Shown: one piece after another, positions 41,722 to 51,697 of the stretch
Numbering within the stretch: the first letter of the stretch is position 1
How the letters are laid out: each line of letters begins with the position of its first letter
Assembly: GCA_035649635.1 (NCBI GenBank)
Contig: DASRJE010000015.1
Location: 68,010-132,009, forward strand
From: Gp6-AA40 sp035649635
GTDB lineage: Bacteria; Acidobacteriota; Vicinamibacteria; Vicinamibacterales; UBA2999
Length of the DNA: 64,000 nucleotides
Reading direction: 5' to 3'
The notes under the pieces: model-generated
Databases searched by the model: none
The model's input: only the letters and a program-made list of their open reading frames with translations
Told to the model about the DNA's origin: nothing
Made by a program: the position numbers and the translations under genes

Positions 41722-43425
41722 GTGGTCAGCACAGACGATTGCGCAACCAGGCGTCGGTGCTTTCGCCCTGACGTGAACATCAGGGGCTGTTTGTCCCCGG
41801 TGGGACTTTGCCTGGCACTTGTCTTCTGCGTGCCGGCAACCTCCTGGGCGGCCCCTGATGTGCGGCGTATGTGGTTCACACCGACCGTCGTACCCGAGAC
41901 GTATACGCAGCCTGTCACCTTCGAGGCGATGATCACTGAAAGTCCGGCATCGGTCGCGTTCTCCTATAACGGAGTCGACCGGCCGATGTTCGACGACTGG
42001 ACGAACGGTGATCGCGTTGCCGGCGACGGCATCTGGACGATTCAGTTCACGGCGAACGAAATCCTGTCGAAGATGACTGCGGGGTCGGTGAATCGACCCT
42101 TCATCGGGTTCTGCAAGCCAGCGGGTGGGGGGCAATTCAACGTGTTCGCCGAGGTCTGGACAGCCTCGATGGATATTGTTCCCACGTACACGTGGAACGC
42201 AAATACGCGCCAGACGACCCATCTCGTGAACATCGTCATCTCGACGAGCGAAGTGTTAGCGCCTGACTACGCGGCGATGGCGCGCCGTTTCTATGCGCTG
42301 TCTCCCGACAATTTCGATTTCATCAACCTTGTCTACGTCGCCGGCCTGCGCGGAAACCGCTTTCACGTCGGTATCAAAAACGACGTTTCCGGTATAGGCA
42401 TCGCGCCGTTTAACAACACAGCTGGGTGGGGGAGTGCCGGACGCCTGCGTGGCGCCACTGTCTTTCCGCTTTCGAGCTTTTTCGACACTGCGTCGAGGGG
42501 CTTCGATCACGAGACAGGGCACCAGTGGATCAACTTCCTGTCCGGGACACCGTTTGGCAGCGGGGCCCCGCACTGGCCGAAAGGGAGCGCCGCCACCAAT
42601 GTCATGGGCTTTTCCTTACCCGGTGGGGTCGGAGGATCGTATCCATTCACGTTCACACCGGTCGGATCGGGTCACGTTGTCGGCACCGCAACGCAAACCG
42701 ACCTCTCCACGTTCAACTCACTGGAGCTTTATTTGATGGGCCTCGTCTCACCTGGAGAGGTTGGAACCTTCCTCGTGCTGAACGACCAGAACTACAACGT
42801 GACGGTCGGTGAAACGCTGCAGCCGTCGCAGTACACGCTGGTGACGGTGAACGATGTGATCGCTGTGCACGGGGCGCGTGTGCCCGATAGCACGACGTCG
42901 CCGAAGGCGTTCAGCGTCGCGACGGTCGTACTGTCGGAACAGCCGCTCGACGATTACGCCATCTCCTTCTACGACTGGTTCACACGTCGCGCGTCGTCAA
43001 GGGTGCCGCTGTCATGTGCCGAAGGATTCCTGCAGGGTTCATGCAACCCGTTCTATGTGGCGACGGGTGGCCGCGCGACCCTTTCGTCTTACATCGGCAT
43101 GCCGTTCACAGACGACCCCATCGTGCCGGGAGTGACGACGATCCGCGCGGTGCATGTCACGGAGCTCCGCGCGCGAATCGACGGCGCACGAGCGCTGCGC
43201 GGACTGGCGGCCTATAGTTACACCGATTCGGCTCCAGTTTCGGGAGCGACGATCATCCGCGGCCGACATATCAGCGAGATGAGGAGCGCGCTGAGCGGAG
43301 CGTATACGGCAGCCGGACTACCAACGCCCTCGTATACAGACGCGAGCCTGCCGGGGCTGCCGGTGAGAGCCGTCCATGTCGCTGAATTGCGGACGGCGGT
43401 CGCGGCCCTCGAGGCGATGAACTAG
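41722..43425 (+). CDS. Secreted zinc metalloprotease-like protein with C-terminal ELR repeats
   Basis: 567 residues, GTG start (uncertain). Signal sequence (LCLALVFCVPATSWAAP), a beta domain (about 50-175; VTFEAMITESPASVAFSYNG), then a gluzincin-like site FDHETGHQWINFLSG (HExxH) with VMGFSLPGG downstream. The last ~95 residues are three repeats of the form IRAVHVTELRARI-x-GLAAYSYTD (AVHVTELR, GRHISEMR, AVHVAELR). Similar ELR repeats end many secreted acidobacterial proteins and probably serve in surface attachment or binding. Substrate unknown. Confidence 0.72.
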   Translation: MVSTDDCATRRRCFRPDVNIRGCLSPVGLCLALVFCVPATSWAAPDVRRMWFTPTVVPETYTQPVTFEAMITESPASVAFSYNGVDRPMFDDWTNGDRVAGDGIWTIQFTANEILSKMTAGSVNRPFIGFCKPAGGGQFNVFAEVWTASMDIVPTYTWNANTRQTTHLVNIVISTSEVLAPDYAAMARRFYALSPDNFDFINLVYVAGLRGNRFHVGIKNDVSGIGIAPFNNTAGWGSAGRLRGATVFPLSSFFDTASRGFDHETGHQWINFLSGTPFGSGAPHWPKGSAATNVMGFSLPGGVGGSYPFTFTPVGSGHVVGTATQTDLSTFNSLELYLMGLVSPGEVGTFLVLNDQNYNVTVGETLQPSQYTLVTVNDVIAVHGARVPDSTTSPKAFSVATVVLSEQPLDDYAISFYDWFTRRASSRVPLSCAEGFLQGSCNPFYVATGGRATLSSYIGMPFTDDPIVPGVTTIRAVHVTELRARIDGARALRGLAAYSYTDSAPVSGATIIRGRHISEMRSALSGAYTAAGLPTPSYTDASLPGLPVRAVHVAELRTAVAALEAMN

Positions 43426-43511
43426 AGACGATCGCGCGATTTGACTTGCACGCTCGGCCGCGCTCAAAATCGCGCCCGCGCCGGCACTGCGACAAACAAT
43501 TAAGGACAATT

Positions 43512-46448
43512 GTGACCGCCTCACGCTCCGCTGTCTTTCCGTTCGTTCTTCTCGCAGCCTTGACCTGTTTTCCTTGTGCCACCGTAGCGGGATCAGTGGA
43601 CGGCCCGCTCTCCGACTACACGGTCACGACTTGGAACGAAAACGATGGCCTGCCCGCCGGCCGCATCCGCGCAATCACACAGGATCCGGACGGATATCTC
43701 TGGCTCGGTACCGATGCGGGCCTCGTCCGCTTCGATGGAGTCCGATTCGATACCTTGAGCGCCCTGGGCGAAACGCGCCTTCCTGTTGGAGCGGTGACAG
43801 CGCTGATCAGCGCTCGCGATCGGTCGATCTGGATCGGCGTGAACGGCCGGATGCCGCTCGGGCAGATCAAGGATGGAAAGCTGACCCTCTTTGGCGAACG
43901 AGAGGGTTTCACCGGCGTGTATACGCTATCGCTCCTGGAGGATCGTGACGGCACGATCTGGGCGGGGACCATCCAGGGCCTCTTTCGTCGTCGCGGCGAC
44001 GGCTGGCACAAATTCAGTCAGCAGGACGGCCTGGGTGAAGGTTCGGTAACGGCGATATACGAAGACCGTCAGAGACGCATTTGGGTGGCGACGCTGACTG
44101 GCGTCTTTCGCAAGGACCCTGGACACGATAGGTTCGAGCAGGTCGACGTCATAACGCTATCGAGCAACGTCTGGCAGGGTTTCAGCGAGGACGCCGCCGG
44201 CACGGTGTGGATCAGCGATTCCAACGAGGGGTTCAGAATTCCCGGCTCCGCTGACCGCGCGAAGGGCAGACCACATCGCGGCTGGGGGATCGAGCTCCTT
44301 CACGATCATCGCGGAAACTTCTGGGTGGGGACCCAGTCACAGGGGCTGTGGCGCATTCGCGATCGCGCGGGCAAGGCACGCGAGAGCCTCGACATGATCA
44401 CGGTCGACGATGGAATCGTCAGCAACGCTGTGTATTCCCTCCTCGAGGACCGCGAAGGCAACGTCTGGGTGGGCACGCTCGCCGGATTGCAGCGATTAAC
44501 GCCACACCGGGTAACACCAATCAGGGATCTTCCAATCCCTCGTGTGCTCGAAGTGACGCCTGATGGCAGTGTCTGGGCCGGGACCGCATCCGGTCTCGTG
44601 CGCTTCACATCGACAGGACGAAAGCTTTACACGGAAGCAGACGGCTTACCTGGCTCTGTGGTGCTGGGTCTATTTGCGGACCAGCGCGGCGATCTCTGGG
44701 TGTCCGCGGAGCGCGGAGTCTCACGCTTCTCCGAGGGACGTTTTTCGCCGTTGCTCGTCGCACCGAGGAGTCAAACGCAGCGCATCATCAGCATGACGGG
44801 TGCGGGCGATACCCTTTGGCTGCGCGATTTCTCTTTGCAGCTTTTTCGATGGCGCAATGGACAGTTGTCACCGGCGGTCGATGTCCCCGAAGAGTACCGA
44901 AAGGGCGCGTCGTCTATCCATGCGGGGAAGAGCGGAAGTCTCTGGATCGGATCGTCCAACGAGATGCTGATCGTCCGATCGCCGAGCGGCGAGGTTCGCG
45001 CCTACGAGCCAGGCATCGGCAACATTGGCAGCGTGATCGAGGACGCGCGCGGGGCCGTCTGGATCGGCGGAGACGACGGTTTGAGTCGTTTCGCAAACGG
45101 GCGGTTCACGAACGTTACGCGTCAGAATGGCTTTAGCGGCGGCATCAAATCCATCGTCGAGGATGGGCTCGGCTTCGTGTGGGTCAGCAATGACAGCGGC
45201 ATCGTTCGCCTGGACCCGAGCGAAGTCGACAAGGTCGCGGAGAACGCGAACCACCAGGTTCGCTTCCGCCTGTTCAATATGGCCGATGGTGTGGCAGGAG
45301 TGTCATTCGGCGAGGGAAGTCGCAGTGGACTTCGATCGCGCGACGGACGCCTGTGGTTCATCACCAGCAGCGGCGTGACCATTATCGATCCACGCAACAT
45401 CGGCGAAGCGCCAATCCCGCCGACCGTCCGGATTGAATCAATTGCCGCTGACACGCGATCATTCGACACTGTGCCACCGCTGCAACTGCCGGCAAGGACA
45501 TCGCATCTGCAGATCGGTTTCGCGGCGCTCCGGCTCTCGGATCCGATGCGCGTGCGGTATCGCTATCGTCTCGCTGGCTACGACCGGGATTGGGTGGACG
45601 CAGGTACTGCCCGTCAGGCGACCTACACGAACCTCCCGCCTCGCCAATACCAGTTTCAGGTCATCGCGAGCGGTGGCGACGGGAACTGGAGTGAGCCGAG
45701 CGCGGCGCTGGCTTTCGGGATCCGGCCGATGTTCTATCAGACTGGCTGGTTCTATCTCGTCTGCGGTCTGACCGTGTTCTTGATTGTGTACATGTCCTGG
45801 CGACTGCATGTTCGGCAGGTGCGTCGTCAGTTCGCGCTCGTGCTCGCAGAGCGGATTCGCATGAGCCGCGCGATTCATGACACGCTGTTGCAGGGATTGG
45901 CCGCTCTCGCGTTGCAAGTGGATGATCTGTCTCACAACACGGACTTGTCGTCTCCACCCGGCCGTAACCGGATCCTGCGGATACGACGACAAGTAGAGGA
46001 CTACATCCGGCAGGCGCGCCGGTCGATTCTGGACTTGCGCACACCGACGCTTGCGTCGGGCGATCTGCCTCAAGCAATTCGTGAGGCGGCAGAACGCGTG
46101 ATCGGCGGACGGCAGGTCGCACTCGACGTGACGGTCAAAGGCAGTCCTCACCCGTATGCCGCGTCAACCGAAGAGCAATTGCTCCTGATCGGGCAGGAGG
46201 CCGTCAGTAACGCCGTCCTTCACGGCCAGGCCCGTCGCGTTGCCGTCGAACTCGACTACGGTAACGAACAGATGTCTCTTCGCGTAGCTGACGACGGGTG
46301 CGGCTTCGACCCGGAGGCGGCGCTGAAGGCGTCCGGTCACTACGGCCTGGTGAGTATGCGCGAGCGGGCCGAGCAGGTGCGCGGGCGAATCACGATTGCA
46401 TCGGCACCTGGCCGCGGCACCGAGATCGAAACCGTCGTCCCCGCATGA
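43512..46448 (+). CDS. Propeller-type sensor histidine kinase (Reg_prop, Y_Y_Y, HisKA_3)
   Basis: 978 residues. GTG at 43512 has AAGGA 7 nt upstream and opens a signal peptide (VFPFVLLAALTCFPCATVAG). Two periplasmic beta-propellers (about 30-640) built of repeats such as GYLWLGTDAGLVRFDG and GNVWVGTLAGLQRLTP, a Y_Y_Y domain (about 665-745; RLAGYDRDWVDAGTARQATY), one membrane helix (FYLVCGLTVFLIVYM), HisKA_3 with phospho-His in SRAIHDTLLQGLAAL, and HATPase_c (QEAVSNAVLHGQA, ADDGCGFDP). Such receptors usually sense breakdown products of plant polymers. The response regulator overlaps by ATGA; the TonB receptor gene follows. Confidence 0.93.
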   Translation: MTASRSAVFPFVLLAALTCFPCATVAGSVDGPLSDYTVTTWNENDGLPAGRIRAITQDPDGYLWLGTDAGLVRFDGVRFDTLSALGETRLPVGAVTALISARDRSIWIGVNGRMPLGQIKDGKLTLFGEREGFTGVYTLSLLEDRDGTIWAGTIQGLFRRRGDGWHKFSQQDGLGEGSVTAIYEDRQRRIWVATLTGVFRKDPGHDRFEQVDVITLSSNVWQGFSEDAAGTVWISDSNEGFRIPGSADRAKGRPHRGWGIELLHDHRGNFWVGTQSQGLWRIRDRAGKARESLDMITVDDGIVSNAVYSLLEDREGNVWVGTLAGLQRLTPHRVTPIRDLPIPRVLEVTPDGSVWAGTASGLVRFTSTGRKLYTEADGLPGSVVLGLFADQRGDLWVSAERGVSRFSEGRFSPLLVAPRSQTQRIISMTGAGDTLWLRDFSLQLFRWRNGQLSPAVDVPEEYRKGASSIHAGKSGSLWIGSSNEMLIVRSPSGEVRAYEPGIGNIGSVIEDARGAVWIGGDDGLSRFANGRFTNVTRQNGFSGGIKSIVEDGLGFVWVSNDSGIVRLDPSEVDKVAENANHQVRFRLFNMADGVAGVSFGEGSRSGLRSRDGRLWFITSSGVTIIDPRNIGEAPIPPTVRIESIAADTRSFDTVPPLQLPARTSHLQIGFAALRLSDPMRVRYRYRLAGYDRDWVDAGTARQATYTNLPPRQYQFQVIASGGDGNWSEPSAALAFGIRPMFYQTGWFYLVCGLTVFLIVYMSWRLHVRQVRRQFALVLAERIRMSRAIHDTLLQGLAALALQVDDLSHNTDLSSPPGRNRILRIRRQVEDYIRQARRSILDLRTPTLASGDLPQAIREAAERVIGGRQVALDVTVKGSPHPYAASTEEQLLLIGQEAVSNAVLHGQARRVAVELDYGNEQMSLRVADDGCGFDPEAALKASGHYGLVSMRERAEQVRGRITIASAPGRGTEIETVVPA

Positions 46449-47062
46449 TTCGCGTGCTCTGCGTCGATGATCATCGCGTCATGCTCGATGGTCTCGCGCT
46501 GCTCATTGGCCGTCAGCCGGACATGGAGGTCGTTGCGTCAGCAACGAGTGGCGAACAGGCGGTCGAGCTCTATTCATGTCATCTGCCGGACATCACGTTA
46601 ATGGATCTCCAGCTGCCGACGATGAGCGGTCTGGAAGCGATCGGCGAGATCCGCAGGACCCATCCCGACGCACGGATCGTCGTCCTGACGATGTACCAGG
46701 GAGATGAGGACATCTATCGCGCGTTGGAGGCGGGCGCCGCCGCGTATTTGTTGAAGGACACTCTGGCGGAAGATCTGGTCAATGTCATCCGGCAGGTACA
46801 CACCGGCAACCGTCCCATCCCGCCCGATGTCGCGGCCGCGCTGGCCGTCCGCAAAGTCCAGCCATCTCTGACACCCAGGGAAATCGAGGTCGTCCACCTG
46901 ATCGCTCAGGGGATGCGCAACAAGGAAATCGCCGTCGCGCTCGGCATCAGCGAACAGACTGCCAAGGTTCACGTCAAAAACATTCTCGCGAAGTTGAACG
47001 TGAGCGATCGCTCTGCCGTCGTGGCCGTCGCAGTGCGCCGCGGCATCATTCATATTCGGTAA
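46445..47062 (+). CDS. LuxR/NarL-type response regulator
   Basis: 205 residues from the ATG that overlaps the kinase stop. Receiver with MIRVLCVDDHRVMLDG, phospho-acceptor Asp in ITLMDLQLPTMSG, and AYLLKDTL; LuxR helix-turn-helix LTPREIEVVHLIAQGMRNKE to VKNILAKLNVSDR. Cognate partner of the propeller kinase; likely controls the TonB receptor and hydrolase genes downstream. Confidence 0.94.
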   Translation: MIRVLCVDDHRVMLDGLALLIGRQPDMEVVASATSGEQAVELYSCHLPDITLMDLQLPTMSGLEAIGEIRRTHPDARIVVLTMYQGDEDIYRALEAGAAAYLLKDTLAEDLVNVIRQVHTGNRPIPPDVAAALAVRKVQPSLTPREIEVVHLIAQGMRNKEIAVALGISEQTAKVHVKNILAKLNVSDRSAVVAVAVRRGIIHIR

Positions 47063-47073
47063 AAAGCACCCGT

Positions 47074-47165
47074 TAACTCCCAACTCCCAAATTTCCAACT
47101 CCCAATTCCTGGATTCCAGCTGGCAGTTTCGGTTTTGGGAGTTGGGAGTTGGGTGTTGGGAGTTG
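47074..47165. repeat. CCCAACTC/GGGAGTTGG palindromic element (family C), copy 2
   Basis: Left arm of AACTCCCAA units (about 47074-47107), right arm of TTGGGAGTT units (about 47134-47165), spaced by 26 nt, like the copy at 34212-34297. It lies between the response regulator stop and the TonB receptor. Its right edge supplies a TTGACA sequence (47163-47168) that could serve as a -35, but no matching -10 was found. Confidence 0.7.
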
Positions 47166-47262
47166 ACACGTCGTAACTCTTGTTAGGTAGTGCGGTGCCC
47201 GGATCCGGTCGCTAGACTCGTGACGCTTTGACTCCAGCCAAATCAGGAGAGGACTAAGTGTC

Positions 47263-50200
47263 ATGAGGCGACTGTGTTTCGTGGTGGTCGGAGCTCTTGC
47301 GACGTTTGTCGGGGCGCATGACAGCTGGGCGCAGGGAATCGGCGCGGCCAGCATCGTCGGCGTCGTCCGCGACGTGTCCGGGGCGGTGCTGCCGGGTGTC
47401 ACGGTAGAGGCCGCCAGCCCGGTGCTGATCGAGAAAGTGCGGACCGCGACGACGGATGGCGAAGGTCGGTACCAGATCGCGGAGCTGCGCCCCGGTACCT
47501 ATACCGTCACGTTCACTCTTCCAGGGTTCAGTACCTTCAAGCGCGACGGCCTCGAGCTGTCGTCGAATTTCGTCGCCACTGTCAACGCGGAACTCCGCGT
47601 TGGAACGTTGGAGGAGACCGTCGTCGTCTCCGGGGAGACACCGCTCGTCGATGTCCGCAGCGTCTCGAAGGGAACGGTGGTCAGCCAGGAAACGCTCGCG
47701 GTACTGCCGACGAGCAAGAGCGTGGGTGGTTTGCTCGCGCTCGTGCCAGGCGCCGTGTCACCTGCCAACGGTGTCGACACGGGCGGGACCAAAGGCGAAC
47801 AGTCCGTTCGGATCTCTGTTTTTGGCGCGAGGCCAGGCGACATGCGCCAGATGACGAACGGGATGCTTTACAGCAACTTGAACGGTGATGGCGCCGGCCG
47901 CCTGTATTTCGTCAATCCCGTCACTGTTCAGGAGAACGTCATCGATCTCGGTGCCGCTGGGTCAGCGCAATATCAACTCGCCGGCGCCGTGGTCAACACA
48001 ATTCCCAGGGAAGGTGGCAACCAATGGTCCGGGACGACGTTCGGCGCCTGGACGAATCACTCGTTACAGTCGAGCAACCTGAGCGACGACCTCAAATCAC
48101 AAGGATTGACCACTGTGAACGGCTTGCGGTCGATCGCTGATTTGAGCGGCCTGGTTGGGGGACCTGTGGTCGCCGACAAGTGGTGGTTCGTGTCGTCGGG
48201 CCGGGTGAGCGGGAGCACGCTCCGAGCCGCCAGCCTCTTCCACGACGCCAACATCGATGACTGGGTCTATTCGGCGGACACCAGTCGTCCCGTGGATCCC
48301 GAAGAGCGAAACCACAACTATCAGTTCCGGACGACCTTTCAGCTTGGGGCCAAGGACAAGTTCGGCGCATCCACCGACATCCAGCGGCACTTCAGAGACC
48401 AGGCATTCGGGCAGCTCGATCAAGGGATCGCAAGAATCGAAGCCAATGCTGCCATGTGCCACAACGACTCCCTGACCCAGGCCACGTGGAGCCGGCCGCA
48501 GTCCAACGTGCTGCTGTTCGAGGGCGGCGTAACGGTTGGATTGAACACGTTCGGCACGGCGAACTTCGGCACTGCACTCGATGGGTCCGACTACGAGGAA
48601 TGCGGCCAGAGTCAGCCGTTCCGGGTAAATATCGCCGATGCGGCTCGCGGCCCCACCTACCATGGTGTGGGCGCCATCAGCATCGGCGTGTCCAATCAGT
48701 TCAATTCACGATTCGCGGCGTCATATGTCACCGGCGCGCACAATCTGAAGACGGGGTTCACACTCATTCGCGGCAACGTCACCGGGAACACCATCAACCG
48801 CGCAGACGATGTCAACGGCTTGCCAATCTCCTACACGTTCACGAACGGCGTGCCGACCTCGATGACGCTCTTCGCGAGCCGCAACAGCGACGCGCACCTC
48901 GACCAAGATCTTGCGCTCTTCGTTCAGGATCAGTGGGCGTTGCACCGCCTCACGTTGAACCTCGGTCTCCGCTTCGACTGGATGAGCCAGTCCCTGGGCG
49001 CCGTCGACAATCCCGCAAACGCGATCTTTCCGGCTTATAGTTCGCCGGCGCGCGAGGGGGTGCCGACCTGGAAGGACCTCAGCCCGCGGCTGGGGGCGGC
49101 CTACGATCTGTTCGGGAACGGCAAGACTGCGATCAAGGGTGGCATCAACCGGTATGTGGCGGGAGGGTCGACCGGTGTGGCTACGCAGTTCGGCCCGACG
49201 GCCAATTTCAACACCACGCGCAACTGGACCGACTCCAATACGAACTTCTATCCCGACTGCGACCTCTCGAACCCGGCAGCGCAAGACCTGCGTTCGCGGG
49301 GCGGAGACGTGTGTGGCGCTTACAACAATCCCAGCGTGGCGACCTTCAGCGAAAACACAACGGTCGCCAATTCAGATTTCACAAACGGATGGTTCAAGCG
49401 CGGATACAACTGGCGGGCGAGCGCGGGTGTCGAGCAGCAACTGATGAACCGGCTCGCGGTGAGCGCCTCGTACGCGCGCACCATCTACGGCAACTTCTCC
49501 GTGACGGACAATCTCAATCTGACTCCGGCTGATTTCGACCCGTACTGCATCACTTTACCGGTCGATTCCAGGCTGCCGCGCAGCGGACAGCAGCTGTGCG
49601 GACTTTACGATCAGCGCATCAACGTTGCGACGAGCAATCTCGTTGGATTCGCTGATGACTACGTCGACAAGTATGCGTTCGGGGCATTGAAGCAGAGTCC
49701 GCAGACGGAGCATTTCAACGGGTTCGATCTGTCGATGGCCGCACGGTTTCCGCGATCCGGAACCTTCAACGCCGGATGGAGTGTCGGCAACACGATTCAG
49801 AACACGGCCATCTCAGCCAATGGCGGTCTCATCAACAACTCGAGCTCGAACTGCTTCGTCGTCGACAACCCGGAGCAGTTGACGAGCGAAGTGTCGCCAT
49901 GCAAGTTCGACACACCCTACCAACATCGGTTTCGCATGAGCGGTTCGTTCGAGCTTCCATGGCAGGCCGTGATCGTGTCCGGCGTGTACCAGGACTTGCC
50001 CGGTCCGCTGATCGTGGCCAATCGTGTCTACACGAGTGCTGAAATCAACGCTCAGCCGACGGGCGGTCTCGGGCGTCCGTTGCGCATGGCCACGCGAACT
50101 ATCGACATCCTCGAACCGTTTTCGATGTATGGCGATCGGCTGCGTCAGCTCGATCTTCGTGCGAGCAAATTGTTCCGCCTTGGCGGCCAGCGTTTCCAGC

Positions 50201-50358
50201 TGAACGTCGACCTGTACAACGCCCTGAACGGGAGCACGGCCACCTTCATTCGTAACACGTACACGGCGCCCGGAGCGGTGACGACAACGCCGTGGTTGCA
50301 GCCGACACAGGTGCAGGACGGGCGCTTCTGGAAATTCAGCGCGCAGTATGACTTCTGA
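47263..50358 (+). CDS. TonB-dependent receptor with CarboxypepD-like N-terminal domain
   Basis: 1031 residues. Signal peptide (MRRLCFVVVGALATFVGA), CarboxypepD_reg-like domain (about 28-110; SIVGVVRDVSGAVLPGVTVE, GRYQIAELRPGTYTVTFTLP), plug (about 115-250; TVVVSGETPLVDVRS), then a 22-strand-type barrel ending SAQYDF. The Oar/SusC-like front domain and the lack of a SusD gene are typical of Acidobacteriota receptors. Likely imports a plant- or aromatic-derived ligand, inferred from the esterase and hydrolase neighbours. Confidence 0.93.
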   Translation: MRRLCFVVVGALATFVGAHDSWAQGIGAASIVGVVRDVSGAVLPGVTVEAASPVLIEKVRTATTDGEGRYQIAELRPGTYTVTFTLPGFSTFKRDGLELSSNFVATVNAELRVGTLEETVVVSGETPLVDVRSVSKGTVVSQETLAVLPTSKSVGGLLALVPGAVSPANGVDTGGTKGEQSVRISVFGARPGDMRQMTNGMLYSNLNGDGAGRLYFVNPVTVQENVIDLGAAGSAQYQLAGAVVNTIPREGGNQWSGTTFGAWTNHSLQSSNLSDDLKSQGLTTVNGLRSIADLSGLVGGPVVADKWWFVSSGRVSGSTLRAASLFHDANIDDWVYSADTSRPVDPEERNHNYQFRTTFQLGAKDKFGASTDIQRHFRDQAFGQLDQGIARIEANAAMCHNDSLTQATWSRPQSNVLLFEGGVTVGLNTFGTANFGTALDGSDYEECGQSQPFRVNIADAARGPTYHGVGAISIGVSNQFNSRFAASYVTGAHNLKTGFTLIRGNVTGNTINRADDVNGLPISYTFTNGVPTSMTLFASRNSDAHLDQDLALFVQDQWALHRLTLNLGLRFDWMSQSLGAVDNPANAIFPAYSSPAREGVPTWKDLSPRLGAAYDLFGNGKTAIKGGINRYVAGGSTGVATQFGPTANFNTTRNWTDSNTNFYPDCDLSNPAAQDLRSRGGDVCGAYNNPSVATFSENTTVANSDFTNGWFKRGYNWRASAGVEQQLMNRLAVSASYARTIYGNFSVTDNLNLTPADFDPYCITLPVDSRLPRSGQQLCGLYDQRINVATSNLVGFADDYVDKYAFGALKQSPQTEHFNGFDLSMAARFPRSGTFNAGWSVGNTIQNTAISANGGLINNSSSNCFVVDNPEQLTSEVSPCKFDTPYQHRFRMSGSFELPWQAVIVSGVYQDLPGPLIVANRVYTSAEINAQPTGGLGRPLRMATRTIDILEPFSMYGDRLRQLDLRASKLFRLGGQRFQLNVDLYNALNGSTATFIRNTYTAPGAVTTTPWLQPTQVQDGRFWKFSAQYDF

Positions 50359-50435
50359 GGCACACGCTCGCGTAGCCCGGGTCTTGTTCTATAGACCCGG
50401 CACGTTCGGCAGCCAGGGTCAGCGCAGGTGAGGTT

Positions 50436-51617
50436 ATGACGCAACCGAGACGCGACGCAGGCACGTGTGACATGCGGAGGCGACAGGCCCTGCGGCTGCT
50501 CGGAGGTGGCGCCGCAGTAGGGGTGGTCGCGCGACTGGGTTGGAGGCCACACGCCGCGCTCTTCGCGCAGGCCCCGAGTGGTGGCGCGAAGATCGCAGTG
50601 CCCGCGGGCGGCGTGATCCGTACCGTCAGCGGCGATATCGATCCCAACGGCTACACCGGCGGCACCTTGATGCACGAGCATCTTGGCAACGGGCGCCCCG
50701 CGCAGGCCAGGGGAGGAGGCGCTCCGCTGCCGGTGGACAACCCGACGCAGGATCCGGCATGGATGGCGGAGGAGCTGACGCTGGCGCGGAAGAACGGAAA
50801 CCTCGGATGCATCGTGGCCGCCGGCCTCAACATGCCCAGTCCTGACAACCTGTCGTACCTGACCAGGCTGTCGCAGGCGAGCGGGGTCAGGATCGTTGCC
50901 GCTGCCGCCTATTACAACCCTCAGTCGTATCCCAAAGGCACCGACTCGTTGAGTGAAGACGAAATCGTGGAGCTCCTGGTCAAGGGGGCGGGCGAGATCG
51001 CGTTGGGGGCATACGGCGAGCTCGGTTGTTTGAACGATGAAGCGGATCTTCAACCGATCGAGAAGAAAGTGTTTCGCGCCTTTGGCAAAGCACAGGCGCG
51101 CACCAACCTGCCAATCTTCACTCACACGAACTACTCGACCGGCCCGAACGTCTCGATGGACATGGCGCTGCGGCAGTTGGACGCATTGGAATCGGCCGGC
51201 GGAAAGCCGTCGAGCATCGCTATCGGCCACGTCTGTTGTCACTACGATCCGATGGTCGACGTCGCCAAGCGCGTCGCCCGCCGGGGCGCCTTCGTCGCAT
51301 TCGATCGGATGACGCGGCAGCAGCAGTGGGTGTCCGATGCCAAACGCATCGAGATGATCAAGGCGCTGCTCGACGCCGGCCTCGTCGACAGACTCTTGAT
51401 TTCGTCTGACTATATCGGGCGCATCAACACTGCGGTGGGAGAGATCCCAGGCTATCCGGGTTCACTCCACGCGCGTGACGGCGGGCCTGGATACGCCAGG
51501 CCCTTCATTCTCGCGGTTCCTCAGATGATAAAAGCGGGAATACCGGTGGACGCGATTCGCCGGATCACCGTGGACAATCCGAGACGCTTCCTGACGTTCG
51601 TGCCACAGCAGAAGTAG
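50436..51617 (+). CDS. Phosphotriesterase-family metal hydrolase, Tat-exported
   Basis: 393 residues. A twin-arginine signal (RRRQALRLLGGGAAVGVVAR) precedes the amidohydrolase barrel. Metal ligands: MHEHL (HxH near residue 77), a Glu in AYGELG at the bridging position where phosphotriesterase has a carboxylated Lys, His in IFTHTNYSTG and IGHVCCHYD, and Asp in ISSDYIGR. The Glu bridge matches the PHP/lactonase branch rather than organophosphatases. Substrate probably a lactone or ester. ATG 50436 is used; ATG 50472 would also keep the Tat motif. Confidence 0.88.
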   Translation: MTQPRRDAGTCDMRRRQALRLLGGGAAVGVVARLGWRPHAALFAQAPSGGAKIAVPAGGVIRTVSGDIDPNGYTGGTLMHEHLGNGRPAQARGGGAPLPVDNPTQDPAWMAEELTLARKNGNLGCIVAAGLNMPSPDNLSYLTRLSQASGVRIVAAAAYYNPQSYPKGTDSLSEDEIVELLVKGAGEIALGAYGELGCLNDEADLQPIEKKVFRAFGKAQARTNLPIFTHTNYSTGPNVSMDMALRQLDALESAGGKPSSIAIGHVCCHYDPMVDVAKRVARRGAFVAFDRMTRQQQWVSDAKRIEMIKALLDAGLVDRLLISSDYIGRINTAVGEIPGYPGSLHARDGGPGYARPFILAVPQMIKAGIPVDAIRRITVDNPRRFLTFVPQQK

Positions 51618-51697
51618 CGCGGGTCTCCTTGGCCTGAGCCATGTCGAAGGCAGACCCGCCGTGAAGGCGATCAGGCCGGTCTCACGACCCGGCTGTA

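Noticed and set aside
47163..47190. Promoter of the TonB receptor using TTGACA at the family C repeat
   Set aside because: No acceptable -10 box at 16-18 nt.
50436..51617. True organophosphate phosphotriesterase
   Set aside because: The bridging ligand position is Glu rather than the carboxylated Lys, which fits the lactonase/PHP branch better.
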